NCBI RefSeq assembly: GCF_013410775.1
Contig: NZ_JACCFH010000001.1
Coordinates: forward strand, 1,302,001-1,366,000
DNA: 64,000 nucleotides
Source of the DNA: Sphaerotilus montanus
GTDB taxonomy: Bacteria; Pseudomonadota; Gammaproteobacteria; Burkholderiales; Burkholderiaceae_C
Reading direction: 5' to 3'
Made by a program: the position numbers and the translations under genes. This document shows, one piece after another, positions 1 to 8,322 of the stretch (position 1 is its first letter; each line of letters starts with the position of its first letter). The notes beneath the pieces were generated by a model that worked only from the letters and a program-made list of their open reading frames with translations, did no database searches and had not been told where the DNA came from.

Positions 1-110
1 GCACCGGGATGGCGCTCCTTGCCGCCGGACTGTGGCGTGGCGTCGCTGACCTGCGGCCCGAGCAGGGCTTCCAGACCGCGACCGAGACCTTTGGGCTTCT
101 TGGTGACCAT
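1..110 (-). CDS. parB: ParB chromosome-partitioning protein, N-terminus only
   Basis: Reading leftward from an ATG at 110, the translation begins MVTKKPKGLGRGLEALLG, the characteristic N-terminal start of chromosomal ParB (Spo0J) in betaproteobacteria, and runs off the window edge after 36 codons. ParB binds parS sites near the origin and works with the ATPase ParA in chromosome segregation. The DNA-binding core is outside the window. The gene follows the alpha/beta hydrolase by 30 bp on the same strand and may be cotranscribed with it. No parA lies immediately upstream; argC is there instead. Confidence 0.85.
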   Translation of the reverse strand, partial: MVTKKPKGLGRGLEALLGPQVSDATPQSGGKERHPG

Positions 111-140
111 CCGGCGATTGTCCGCGATATTGGCGTGGTT

Positions 141-743
141 TCAGGGCTGAACGCCGGGGGCATTCACCAGTACCGCCACCAGCGCCAGGCCGGCCGGCCA
201 GTCCCCGAGACCGGACTCGGCATTGAGGTGCCCGCGCGGACCCGCGTCCACCACCCGTGCACCCCAGTCGGCGCACAGGGTGGCGGCCCGGTCCGGCGCG
301 CAGTAGGGATCGTCCGACGACACCACCGCCGTCGCCGCAAACGGCAGGCGGCCGCGGCGGATCGGCCGCCAGTTGTGCAGCTGCGGCGGCATGTCGGCGC
401 GCTCGGTGTCGGGCGGTGCCACCAGCAGCGCACCCTGCACGAGGCCCGTGTGGCGGCTGTGTTCGGCCCACGCGGCGACGAGCTGGCAGCCGAGACTGTG
501 CGCGACGAGCACGGCCGGACGCCGGTCCGGCCCGGACAGCAGCACATCGTCGAGCCGCGCCATCCAGTCGCCACGGCGCGGCCAGGTCCAGTCGTCCTGC
601 TCGACCTGCGTGAAGCCGTGCAGCGCCGCCCAGCGGGTCTGCCAGTGGCCTTCGCCGGAGCCGAGCCAGCCGGGCAGCAGCAGCACGCGGCAGGCCTGCC
701 AGGCCGCAGCCGTGTCGATCGAGGTGTTCATCGTCATGTCCAT
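141..743 (-). CDS. RBBP9/YdeN-family alpha/beta hydrolase
   Basis: A protein of about 200 residues with a short-chain alpha/beta hydrolase layout. An early [15 protein letters not shown] segment is typical of the RBBP9/YdeN family. It is followed by the nucleophile elbow AHSLGC (Ser in G/H-x-S-x-G context), an acid in SSDDPYC and a C-terminal His in GPRGHLN. The substrate is unknown. Three in-frame ATGs (743, 737, 731) are possible and none has a strong ribosome binding site. The gene sits directly upstream of parB, a position where hydrolases of this family are often seen in Burkholderiales. argC is divergent with only 40 bp between the starts. Confidence 0.8.
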   Translation of the reverse strand: MDMTMNTSIDTAAAWQACRVLLLPGWLGSGEGHWQTRWAALHGFTQVEQDDWTWPRRGDWMARLDDVLLSGPDRRPAVLVAHSLGCQLVAAWAEHSRHTGLVQGALLVAPPDTERADMPPQLHNWRPIRRGRLPFAATAVVSSDDPYCAPDRAATLCADWGARVVDAGPRGHLNAESGLGDWPAGLALVAVLVNAPGVQP

Positions 744-783
744 GCCGTATTCTTTCGCGTTCCACCGATCACGAGGTTCCCCC

Positions 784-1725
784 ATGAAGCATGCAGTGTT
801 TGTCGACGGCCAGGAGGGCACGACGGGCTTGCGCATCCACGAGTATCTGGCCAGCCGCGCCGACATCGAGGTCCTGCGCATCGACCCCGACAAGCGCAAG
901 GACGCCGCCGAGCGCGCACGGTTGCTCAACGCGGCCGACGTGGCCTTCCTGTGCCTGCCGGATGCCGCCGCGGTCGAAGCCGCCGCGCTGATCACGAACC
1001 CGAACACCTGCCTGATCGACGCCAGCACCGCACACCGGACCGTGCCGGGCTGGGCCTTCGGCCTGCCGGAACTCGCTGCGGGCCAGCGCGAACAGCTGCG
1101 CGCCTCCAAGCGGATCGCCAATCCGGGCTGCCACGCCAGCGCCTTCATCCTGCTGATGCGTCCGTTGGTGGACGCCGGGCTGGTGCCGGCCGCGCTGCCG
1201 GTGAGCGCCACCTCGCTGACCGGCTACTCGGGCGGCGGCAAGAAGATGATCGAGCAGTACCAGGCCGGTGGCGACGTGAAGCTGGAGTCGCCGCGCCCCT
1301 ACGCGCTGGGGCTGGCGCACAAGCACATCCCGGAAATGATGACCCACACGGGGCTGACGACCAAGCCGGTCTTCGTGCCGGTGGTCGGCAACTTCTACAA
1401 GGGGCTGTCGGTCACGATCCCGCTGCACCGCGCGCAACTGGCCCCCGGCGCCACGGCCGAGCGGCTGCACGCGGCCTTCGCCGAGCACTACGCGGGCGAG
1501 CCCTTCGTGCGCGTGATGCCGCTCAATGACCCGGCGACGATGGAAGGCGGCTTCTTCGACGTGCAGGGCTGCAACGACACCAACCGGGTCGATCTGTTCG
1601 TGTTCGCCAATGGCGAGCAGGTGCTGCTGATGGCGCGCCTGGACAACCTCGGCAAGGGGGCGAGCGGCGCGGCGGTGCAGTCGATGAACGTGCACCTCGG
1701 GGTCGAGGAAAACCTCGGTCTCTGA
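784..1725 (+). CDS. argC: N-acetyl-gamma-glutamyl-phosphate reductase, type 2
   Basis: ArgC reduces N-acetylglutamyl phosphate to the semialdehyde with NADPH, the third step of arginine synthesis, in the cytoplasm. The 313-residue product starts [22 protein letters not shown], the N-terminus of the shorter type 2 ArgC group. The catalytic cysteine is seen in [10 protein letters not shown], and the GYSGGGKKM segment of the domain interface follows. It stands alone between divergent and convergent neighbours, not in an arg operon. The ATG at 784 is the first start that gives the family N-terminus; the longer open frame upstream is antisense to the hydrolase. Confidence 0.93.
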   Translation: MKHAVFVDGQEGTTGLRIHEYLASRADIEVLRIDPDKRKDAAERARLLNAADVAFLCLPDAAAVEAAALITNPNTCLIDASTAHRTVPGWAFGLPELAAGQREQLRASKRIANPGCHASAFILLMRPLVDAGLVPAALPVSATSLTGYSGGGKKMIEQYQAGGDVKLESPRPYALGLAHKHIPEMMTHTGLTTKPVFVPVVGNFYKGLSVTIPLHRAQLAPGATAERLHAAFAEHYAGEPFVRVMPLNDPATMEGGFFDVQGCNDTNRVDLFVFANGEQVLLMARLDNLGKGASGAAVQSMNVHLGVEENLGL

Positions 1726-1728
1726 CGC

Positions 1729-1753
1729 AAAAAAGCCCGGCGGTGCCGGGCTT
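1729..1753 (-). terminator. Rho-independent terminator of the SWIB gene
   Basis: A perfect 8-bp stem (1733-1740 with 1746-1753, AAGCCCGG/CCGGGCTT, 5-nt loop) is followed on the minus strand by six U residues. It lies 20 bp after the SWIB stop. argC converges from the other side and may share the hairpin without the U-tract. Confidence 0.85.
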
Positions 1754-1773
1754 GGTCAGGCAGGAAGCGCGAC

Positions 1774-2133
1774 TCAGGACAGCTGGTTGCTGATCAGCTT
1801 GGTCATCTCGAACATCGAGACCTGGTCCTTGCCGAAGATCGCCTTGAGCTTCTTGTCGGCGTTGATCATGCGCTTGTTGGCGGGATCCTGCAGGTCGTGC
1901 TGCTTGATGTATTCCCAGACCTTCTTGGTCACTTCGGTGCGGGGCAGCGGATTCTTGCCGACCACTGCAGCGAGCAGCTTCGAGGGGGTCATGGGCTTCA
2001 TGAAGGCTGCACTGGGCTTCTTGACCGCGGCCGCCGGGGCTTCAACCACCGGTGCGGCAACGGGTGCGGCAACAGCGACTTCGACTACTTGTGCGGGGGC
2101 CTTCTTCGCGGCGGCCTTCTTGGCAGTTGCCAT
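1774..2133 (-). CDS. SWIB/MDM2 domain protein
   Basis: A 119-residue protein with two parts. Residues 1 to about 40 are a Lys/Ala/Pro-rich, probably DNA-binding, disordered tail (MATAKKAAAKKAP start) that resembles histone H1-like tails. Residues 45-119 form a SWIB/MDM2 domain with MKPMTPSKLLAAVVG, the conserved WEYIKQHDLQDP and INADKKLKAIFG. Stand-alone SWIB proteins of this kind are found in Chlamydia and many Burkholderiales; a role as a nucleoid or topology-related protein is suggested but not proven. The gene is monocistronic with its own terminator. Confidence 0.9.
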   Translation of the reverse strand: MATAKKAAAKKAPAQVVEVAVAAPVAAPVVEAPAAAVKKPSAAFMKPMTPSKLLAAVVGKNPLPRTEVTKKVWEYIKQHDLQDPANKRMINADKKLKAIFGKDQVSMFEMTKLISNQLS

Positions 2134-2335
2134 GTGTGTTTTCTCCGTCTTGGATGGTGATGTGCCCGTGGGACTGGCACTGCTCGTCTATGGTACTGCG
2201 AGCCTCGGGCATTGAGAAGGCGTGTTCGGTCGGAAAGCCCCGGCGATCTCCGCCGATGTTCGTGGAGCTACGCATGAAAATCGCGCAGCGTGCCCTCTAC
2301 ACTGCCGCGTGACCCGAAGACAGCCTTGTGTCAGG

Positions 2336-2367
2336 GTCGGACAACTTCTCTTCAATACCGGTCCGAC
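2336..2367 (+). other. Inverted repeat in the leader of the terC-like gene
   Basis: GTCGGAC (2336-2342) and GTCCGAC (2361-2367) form a perfect 7-bp stem with an 18-nt loop, 19 bp before the TerC start codon. It could be a leader hairpin or an operator. It does not match the yybP-ykoY manganese riboswitch pattern that often precedes TerC-family genes. Confidence 0.35.
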
Positions 2368-2385
2368 AAGGTCCGAGAAAACGCC

Positions 2386-3120
2386 ATGGAACAGTTCCTG
2401 ACTCCCGAATTCTGGCTCGCTGTCGGCCAGATCATCATGATCGACATCCTGCTCGGCGGGGACAACGCGGTCGTCATCGCGCTGGCCTGCCGCAAGCTGC
2501 CGCCCGCTCAACGCCGTGCGGGCATTCTCTGGGGAACGGCCGGGGCGATCCTGTTGCGTGTCGTGCTGATCTTCTTCGCGCTGACGCTGCTGAAGCTGCC
2601 CTTCCTGAAGATCGTCGGTGCGCTGCTGCTGCTGTGGATCGGCATCAAGCTGCTGGTGCCCGAGGACGACGGTGACCACGAGATCCAGGCCAGCGACAAG
2701 CTCTGGGCGGCAGTGAAGACCGTCATCGTCGCCGACTTCGTGATGAGCCTGGACAACGTGATCGCCATCGCAGGCGCCGCGGAGACCGCCTCTGCAGGCC
2801 ACCAGATGCCGCTGGTCATCTTCGGCCTGCTGGTGAGCATCCCCATCATTGTCTGGGGCAGCCAGATGGTCATCAAGCTGATGGACCGCTTCCCCGCCGT
2901 CATCACCATCGGCGGCATGCTGCTGGGCTGGATCGCCGGCACGATGGCCGTCACCGACCCCGCGGTCGCAGGATGGCTGTCCGATGCAACCGGCGGCGGT
3001 GCTGCCACCGGTGCCGAGCCGCAGGTCAGCGCCACGATCCGCTACGGCGCCGGCGTCTTCGGCGCGCTGCTGGTGCTGGCCGCCGGCAAGCTGATGGCCA
3101 CCCGAAAACCAGCCGCCTGA
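2386..3120 (+). CDS. TerC-family integral membrane protein
   Basis: A 244-residue membrane protein with about seven hydrophobic segments. It carries the two signature acidic motifs of the family, DILLGGDNAVVIAL (about residues 20-33) and DFVMSLDNVIAIAG (about 118-131), which are thought to bind metal in the membrane. The family is linked to manganese export and metal loading of exported proteins, and to tellurium resistance in some hosts. The ATG at 2386 fits the family N-terminus; the upstream reading frame has no family similarity. It is separated from the downstream kinase by 75 bp. Confidence 0.88.
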   Translation: MEQFLTPEFWLAVGQIIMIDILLGGDNAVVIALACRKLPPAQRRAGILWGTAGAILLRVVLIFFALTLLKLPFLKIVGALLLLWIGIKLLVPEDDGDHEIQASDKLWAAVKTVIVADFVMSLDNVIAIAGAAETASAGHQMPLVIFGLLVSIPIIVWGSQMVIKLMDRFPAVITIGGMLLGWIAGTMAVTDPAVAGWLSDATGGGAATGAEPQVSATIRYGAGVFGALLVLAAGKLMATRKPAA

Positions 3121-3160
3121 GCCGGCAGACCTTCGCGCGGGCCATCGGCGCTGCGATACT

Positions 3161-3178
3161 GTGAGACCGAGATCTCAC
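3161..3178. promoter_or_regulatory. Short inverted repeat upstream of the kinase gene
   Basis: GTGAGA and TCTCAC (3161-3166, 3173-3178) flank a 6-nt centre just 17 bp before the kinase start codon. It may be an operator or a small 5'-UTR hairpin for the kinase/phosphatase/FHA cluster. No matching factor can be named. Confidence 0.25.
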
Positions 3179-3195
3179 ATTCCAGACCGACCACC

Positions 3196-5838
3196 ATGAC
3201 CAGCCCACGTCCGATCTTCTGGAAACAGGACTGGGCGTGGGCCGTGCTCGCCATCGGTGTGGTCAGCTGGCTGCACGCCAGCACCGATCTGGCCCGGCTG
3301 CCGCAGCAATGGCTCCACGACCGGGCCATCACCAGCACCACGGCCTCGGTGCCAGCGTCGGAAGTCGCTCTGGTGATGATCGACGAGGCCAGCCAGGCAC
3401 GCCACGGCCGCGCCCCCTGGCCACGCGACCTGCATGCGCGGTTGATCGACCGGCTCGCACAGGCCAGCGTCGTCGTCGACACGGAACCGTTCATCGGCCA
3501 CGAGAGCGAACGTGCACTGGCCGAACTGCAGCACTTGCACGCCACCATCGCCGCCGACCCGGTGCTGGCCCGGTATCCCGAGCTGCCGGCGATGCTCGAA
3601 CGCAGCGAACTCAACCTCGACGGCGACGCCCGGCTCGCCGCCAGCCTGGAGCGCCACCAGCGCACGCTGCTGAGTCTGGCCGCCCTGCCGGAATCGGCAC
3701 TGTCCGCAGCCCCCCTTCTCTCCAAGGGCCAGCCTGCCGGAGCCCGCACGCCTGCAGGCGCTCCGCTGGCCGCGCCCTGGCCGCTGCCGCGGTTGCGCGA
3801 TGCGGCCGCCGGCGTCGGTCATGCCGAGATCCAGACCGACCCGGATGACGTGCTGCGCCGCCATGAACTGCAGCGACAGGTCGGGGCCTGGCGTGTCAGT
3901 TCGCTGGCCGTGCTGGCTGCCGGCATGCACCGCGGTCTCACGCCGGCCCAGATCGACACCGCGCTGCAATCGTCCCCGCCGCGCCTGGGCGGACGCACGC
4001 TGTCCGTGGACGCCCAGGGCTGGCTGACTCCGCTGTGGGCAACAGGCTCGGCAGCACAGGCCGGCCTGCTCGTCGTCAGCGCGCAGGACGTGCTCGACAA
4101 CCCGGCCACGGCCGCCCGCCTGCAAGGGCGTATCGTCCTCATCAGCCACGACAACACCGGCATGACTGCCCGCCACGTGCGGCTGCCCGACGGGCGCGCG
4201 ATCCACCCGGCCGAAGCCCTCGCGCGCATCACATCGTCACTGGTCAACGGCCGCTGGGTGCAGCAGCCAGGCTGGACGCACTGGATGCCCTGGCTGCTGC
4301 TGGTGGCAGTGGCGGGATGCGTGGTGCGTGTCGTGCCACGCGCGACACGCGGCACGGCGCTGGCCCTGTCGGGCGTGACCGCAGTCGTGCTGCTGCTCGT
4401 GCCGCACCTGCTGCTGGGGCTGGCACGAATCTGGATGCCGCTGACGCTGCCGCTGGCCGGCCTGCTGGCCGGCTGGGCAGGGCTGCGTCTGCACGCGCAC
4501 TGGCAGCGGCTGACGCCACAGCACACTGCCGCCCCCCCCGCACTGATCGAAGCCCCGGTGGCCGACACCATCATCACCACCTTCGACGTGATGCCACTGC
4601 CTGTGCAGGCCAGCGCCCCCATGCAGATGCCGCTGCCCCCGGCCCCGGCACAGCCCATGGCAAGGCACGAGATCGAGGACGACCCGGACACGGAGCTTCC
4701 TGCCGACTCCGGAGTCGAGACGGCCTCCATGGAGCTGACCGACTACGAGAAGACCCGTCCGATTCCGCGCAACCCGGACGAGTTCGCGGACGAGGCCTCG
4801 ATGCGCGCACTCGAAAAGACCCAGCCGCTCTCGCGCGACGAAGTGCTCGCCAGCACGGCGCTGACCGCAGTCGAGGCCCCGCGGGAACTGCCACGTCTCG
4901 GCCCCTACCAGCTCGACCGGGAACTGGGCCGTGGCGCGATGGGGCGGGTCTATCTGGCGCATGACACGGACACCGGACAGGAGGTCGCGGTCAAGACGCT
5001 GGCCCTGGCGCGCGAATTCGATGGCCATGCGCTCCAGGAAGCCCGCCAGCGCTTCCACCGCGAAGCCGAAGCGGCAAGTCGACTGCACCACCCCGACATC
5101 GTGCGGGTGTTCAGTGCCGGCGAAGCGCACGGCATCGCCTACATCGCCATGGAGCGCCTGACCGGACACGACCTGACCCAGCACCTGCGTGCCGGCAGCC
5201 TGCTGCCGATGGCGACCGTCGTGGCCATCGGCACGCGGATCGCCACCGCACTGGCGCACGCCCATGCGCTGGGGGTGATCCACCGCGACATCAAGCCGGC
5301 CAACGTCATGATCGATCTGGCGCGCGGGCAGGTGAAGGTCACGGATTTCGGCATCGCCCGCGTTTCCGGTGCCAGCCGCACCCGCACCGGGCTGATCCTG
5401 GGCTCGCCGTCGTACATGTCGCCCGAGCAGATCGCCGGGCGCCAGGCCGACGGCCGCAGCGACCTGTACTCGCTGGGCGTGCTGATGTTCCACATGCTCA
5501 CCGGAGAGCTGCCGCTGTCGGGCCACACGATGACCGAGCTGATGGGCGCGATTGCCAACACGCCGGCACCCGACGTGCGCAGCCTGCGGCCCTCGGTGCC
5601 CGAAGCGCTGGCGGACGTGCTGGGCATCCTGCTCGACAAGCGGGCCGAGCTGCGCTATCCGGACGGACTCGAACTGGCCACCGACCTGCACCTGATTTCC
5701 TCCATGCTGCAGCGCAGCAGATCGGAGCGCCACGACTTCCCCGTGCTCGGATCGGTGGAGGAATACGCGGCGGGACCATTCCCGCACACGGCGCAGATGC
5801 CCGTGCCGAAAGCCACCGCGTCACAATCACGCCGCTGA
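3196..5838 (+). CDS. CHASE2-domain serine/threonine protein kinase
   Basis: An 880-residue membrane-anchored Ser/Thr kinase. It has one N-terminal membrane helix (about 13-30), an extracytoplasmic CHASE2 sensor domain (about 40-345, with APWPRDLHARLIDRL), and three membrane helices (about 355-425). A linker of roughly 140 residues follows, then a Hanks-type kinase domain (about 573-830). Visible motifs are the glycine loop LGRGAMGRVYLA, VAVKTL lysine, catalytic HRDIKPANV, DFGIAR and SPEQ. The linker carries TDYEKTRPI (Thr about 520) and LEKTQPL (Thr about 543), likely phosphoacceptor sites. The PP2C phosphatase starts 4 bp after its stop and an FHA protein follows, so the three form a phosphorylation module. 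Confidence 0.93.
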   Translation: MTSPRPIFWKQDWAWAVLAIGVVSWLHASTDLARLPQQWLHDRAITSTTASVPASEVALVMIDEASQARHGRAPWPRDLHARLIDRLAQASVVVDTEPFIGHESERALAELQHLHATIAADPVLARYPELPAMLERSELNLDGDARLAASLERHQRTLLSLAALPESALSAAPLLSKGQPAGARTPAGAPLAAPWPLPRLRDAAAGVGHAEIQTDPDDVLRRHELQRQVGAWRVSSLAVLAAGMHRGLTPAQIDTALQSSPPRLGGRTLSVDAQGWLTPLWATGSAAQAGLLVVSAQDVLDNPATAARLQGRIVLISHDNTGMTARHVRLPDGRAIHPAEALARITSSLVNGRWVQQPGWTHWMPWLLLVAVAGCVVRVVPRATRGTALALSGVTAVVLLLVPHLLLGLARIWMPLTLPLAGLLAGWAGLRLHAHWQRLTPQHTAAPPALIEAPVADTIITTFDVMPLPVQASAPMQMPLPPAPAQPMARHEIEDDPDTELPADSGVETASMELTDYEKTRPIPRNPDEFADEASMRALEKTQPLSRDEVLASTALTAVEAPRELPRLGPYQLDRELGRGAMGRVYLAHDTDTGQEVAVKTLALAREFDGHALQEARQRFHREAEAASRLHHPDIVRVFSAGEAHGIAYIAMERLTGHDLTQHLRAGSLLPMATVVAIGTRIATALAHAHALGVIHRDIKPANVMIDLARGQVKVTDFGIARVSGASRTRTGLILGSPSYMSPEQIAGRQADGRSDLYSLGVLMFHMLTGELPLSGHTMTELMGAIANTPAPDVRSLRPSVPEALADVLGILLDKRAELRYPDGLELATDLHLISSMLQRSRSERHDFPVLGSVEEYAAGPFPHTAQMPVPKATASQSRR

Positions 5839-5841
5839 TCC

Positions 5842-6648
5842 ATGGACCGCCCGCGTGTCTTTCCCATGACTTTCGAGTTCTTTTCCGCGACCGACCGAGG
5901 TCGCATCCGCAACAACAACGAAGACTCGGTCGCCCTGGACGAGCCGGCAGGCCTGATGGTGCTGGCCGACGGCATGGGCGGCTACAACGCCGGCGAGGTC
6001 GCCAGCGGCATGGCCACGGCCTTCATCCAGCGCGAACTGGGCCAGTGGCTCACAGAAGCGGGGCCGGAAGCGTCGGACCGCGAGGTGCGCCGGGCCATGG
6101 ACGTCTGCGTGGACAACGCCAACCGCGCCATCTTCAACGCCGCCCACGCCGAGCCGCAGTACGCCGGCATGGGCACCACGCTGGTGGTGGGCGTGTTCCG
6201 GGGCAGCCGGCTGCTGCTGGGCCACATCGGCGATTCGCGGGCCTACCGCTGGCGCGACGACCGCCTGATGCAGCTCACCCGCGACCACTCGCTGCTGCAG
6301 GAGCAGATCGACGCCGGACTGATCTCGCCCGAGCAGGCGGCCAACAGCCACCAGAAGAATCTGGTGACCCGGGCCGTCGGCGTGGAGGATGTGGTGCTGC
6401 TCGAAGCCCATGTCCACGCCGTCCATCCCGACGACTGGTTCCTGATGTGTTCGGACGGCCTGTCGGACATGCTGGACGATGCGCAGATCTCCGCCGTCCT
6501 CCGGGAACATGCCGAGATCGACAAAGCGGCACAGGCACTGATCGATGCTGCCAATCAGGCGGGCGGGCGGGATAATATCGCTGTGATACTGGTAGCCGTT
6601 CACGCCCTGCCCGGTGCAGGCCAGGCGTGGTGGCCATTCCGGCGCTGA
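5842..6648 (+). CDS. PP2C-family serine/threonine phosphatase
   Basis: A soluble 268-residue PP2C (PPM) phosphatase expected to reverse phosphorylation by the neighbouring kinase. The metal-binding and catalytic motifs are complete: RIRNNNEDS, ADGMGGYNAGE, MGTTLV, GDSRAYRW, TRDHS, TRAVG, SDGLSD and GGRDNIAV. Two in-frame ATGs exist; 5842 follows the kinase stop by 3 bp, while 5866 gives MTFEFFSATDRGR, nearer to the usual family start. Neither has a clear Shine-Dalgarno sequence, so translation is probably coupled to the kinase gene. Confidence 0.93.
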   Translation: MDRPRVFPMTFEFFSATDRGRIRNNNEDSVALDEPAGLMVLADGMGGYNAGEVASGMATAFIQRELGQWLTEAGPEASDREVRRAMDVCVDNANRAIFNAAHAEPQYAGMGTTLVVGVFRGSRLLLGHIGDSRAYRWRDDRLMQLTRDHSLLQEQIDAGLISPEQAANSHQKNLVTRAVGVEDVVLLEAHVHAVHPDDWFLMCSDGLSDMLDDAQISAVLREHAEIDKAAQALIDAANQAGGRDNIAVILVAVHALPGAGQAWWPFRR

Positions 6649-6692
6649 GATCAAGGGACCAGGTCCCAGACGCCAAGCTTCAGAGGTTGCTC

Positions 6693-7376
6693 ATGCCCAA
6701 ACTTGTTGTTTCGCTGGACGGTGTTGTCATCAAGGAAGTTCAGCTCACCAAGGACAAGACCACCTTGGGCCGGCGTCCTTACAACGACATCGTGATCGAC
6801 AACCTCGCCGTGAGCGGGGAGCACGCCGTGCTGCAGATGGTCGGTCAGGATGTCTACATCGAGGACCAGAACAGCACCAACGGCACGTACATCAACGGTC
6901 GGGCCATCAAGAAGCAGCTGCTGCAACACAACGACACGATTGAAATCGGAAAGTACAAGATCAAGTATCTGGTCGAGGACAGCTCCGATTACGAGAAGAC
7001 CATGATCCTCAAGCCGGGCCAGCACCAGCCCGGACTGCATGGTCGACCGACCGCACCGACCATGCCCAGCGCATTCCCGCCCTCCGGCTTCGGCGGACTG
7101 GCGGCTGGTACCGTGCCGCAGGCGTCCATCCGGGTGCTGTCGGGTGCGGCCGCCGGGCGCGAGGTGGTGCTCACCAAGGTCGTGACCACCGTCGGCAAGC
7201 CAGGCGTGCAGGTGGCCTCGATCACCAAGCGTCCGGGCGGCTACGTCTTCGCCCATGTGGAAGGCAATGCCCGTCCGACCGTCAACGGCACCCCGGTGCA
7301 GTCCGATCCGGTGCATCTGAAGGATGGGGACGTGATCGAACTCGCCGGCACGCAGATGCAGTTCATGCAGCCCTGA
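6693..7376 (+). CDS. Twin FHA-domain protein with DYEKT phosphoacceptor-like motif
   Basis: A 227-residue protein with a canonical FHA domain at about residues 1-95. The phosphothreonine-binding signature is intact: LGRRPYNDIVID, SGEH and NSTNGTYING. A degenerate second FHA-like domain (about 140-227, VNGTPVQ, LKDGDVIELAG) lacks the GR and SxxH residues. Between them is DYEKTMILKPG with Thr 103. The same DYEKT pentapeptide occurs in the linker of the adjacent kinase. By analogy with GarA-type proteins, phosphorylation of Thr 103 by the kinase and intramolecular FHA binding is an attractive inference. The start at 6693 gives the clean FHA N-terminus. Confidence 0.9.
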   Translation: MPKLVVSLDGVVIKEVQLTKDKTTLGRRPYNDIVIDNLAVSGEHAVLQMVGQDVYIEDQNSTNGTYINGRAIKKQLLQHNDTIEIGKYKIKYLVEDSSDYEKTMILKPGQHQPGLHGRPTAPTMPSAFPPSGFGGLAAGTVPQASIRVLSGAAAGREVVLTKVVTTVGKPGVQVASITKRPGGYVFAHVEGNARPTVNGTPVQSDPVHLKDGDVIELAGTQMQFMQP

Positions 7377-7417
7377 GCGGGCAAGTCGGCCCGTGTGCTT
7401 GTTCACGTCGACAGACT

Positions 7418-7474
7418 CTTGCGCCCACGGCAGGGCGCAAGCAGTGCGGAAGTGCGCAGGCACTCGCTTGCGCC
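7418..7474 (+). other. Overlapping hairpins between the FHA and phosphodiesterase genes
   Basis: CTTGCGCCC (7418-7426) pairs perfectly with GGGCGCAAG (7433-7441). The latter can instead pair with CTTGCGCC (7467-7474), enclosing a further AGTGC/GCACT stem at 7451-7464. The two folds are mutually exclusive. No U-tract follows, so this is not an ordinary intrinsic terminator. Function unknown. Confidence 0.45.
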
Positions 7475-7532
7475 GGGGTGAGGCTGGGGGCAGCATGGCC
7501 GCCTTTGTTGCAAGTCCTCACCTGGAATCCTG

Positions 7533-8315
7533 ATGAATCTGCGTGTCCTTGGCTGCTCGGGCTCGATCGCCCTCGACAACCGGACCACGTCCTTCCTGCT
7601 GGACGAGCATGTGCTCGTCGATGCAGGAACCGGTGTGGGTGACCTGACCCTGGACGAGTTGGCCGCGATCGACCACATCGTGCTGACCCACTCGCATCTG
7701 GACCACGTGCTGGGCATCCCGCTGATCGCGGACAGCGTCATGCAGCGCCGCCTGGCGATGACCCCGTTCCGGCCGATCCAGGTGCACGGCCTGGCCGAGA
7801 CGCTCGACGCATTGCGCCAGCACGTCTTCAACAACGTGATCTGGCCGGACTTCACCCGGCTGCCACACGAGGGGCGCCCCATCCTGGAGCTGGTGCCCTT
7901 CCGGACCGGTGATCACCTGGCGCTCGCCGGATTGCAGATCGAGGTGCTGCCCGCCTGGCACACGGTGCCGGCCTGCGGTTTTGCCGTGGACACGCCGTCG
8001 GGTCTGTGGGTGTTCACTGGCGACACGGGACCCAATCCGGCGCTCTGGGAACGGCTGCGCGGGCGCCCGATCGCGCAGCTGGTGATCGAGACGGCGTTCA
8101 ACGACGACGAACGCGCGCTGGCCGAGATCAGCCGCCACCTCTCGCCATCCATGCTCGCAGCCGAACTGCTGCACCTGGATGTGGACAGCGACACCTCGAT
8201 CGCCATCACCCACGTCAAGCCCGGCGAGATGGCCGCAGTCACCGGCCAACTGGCTGCGCTCGACCTGCCGCTGCCCGTCTTCGCGCTGACCCGGGGCGAA
8301 CGCTACCGGTTCTGA
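7533..8315 (+). CDS. MBL-fold 3',5'-cyclic-nucleotide phosphodiesterase-like protein
   Basis: A 260-residue metallo-beta-lactamase-fold hydrolase. The metal-binding motif is THSHLDHVLG (about residues 50-59), with further ligands in AWHTVPACG, FTGDTGP and THVKPGE. The overall order (LGCSGS start, late ITHVKP) matches the class II cyclic-nucleotide phosphodiesterase family found in proteobacteria, which cleaves cAMP or cGMP. Substrate specificity cannot be read from the sequence. It follows the kinase cluster after a 156-bp spacer with strong secondary structure and may be independently transcribed. Confidence 0.82.
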   Translation: MNLRVLGCSGSIALDNRTTSFLLDEHVLVDAGTGVGDLTLDELAAIDHIVLTHSHLDHVLGIPLIADSVMQRRLAMTPFRPIQVHGLAETLDALRQHVFNNVIWPDFTRLPHEGRPILELVPFRTGDHLALAGLQIEVLPAWHTVPACGFAVDTPSGLWVFTGDTGPNPALWERLRGRPIAQLVIETAFNDDERALAEISRHLSPSMLAAELLHLDVDSDTSIAITHVKPGEMAAVTGQLAALDLPLPVFALTRGERYRF

Positions 8316-8322
8316 TCGCGGC

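Noticed and set aside
2140-2385. Possible yybP-ykoY manganese riboswitch before the TerC-like gene
   Set aside because: TerC genes often carry one, but the conserved loop sequences are not present; only a simple inverted repeat is visible.
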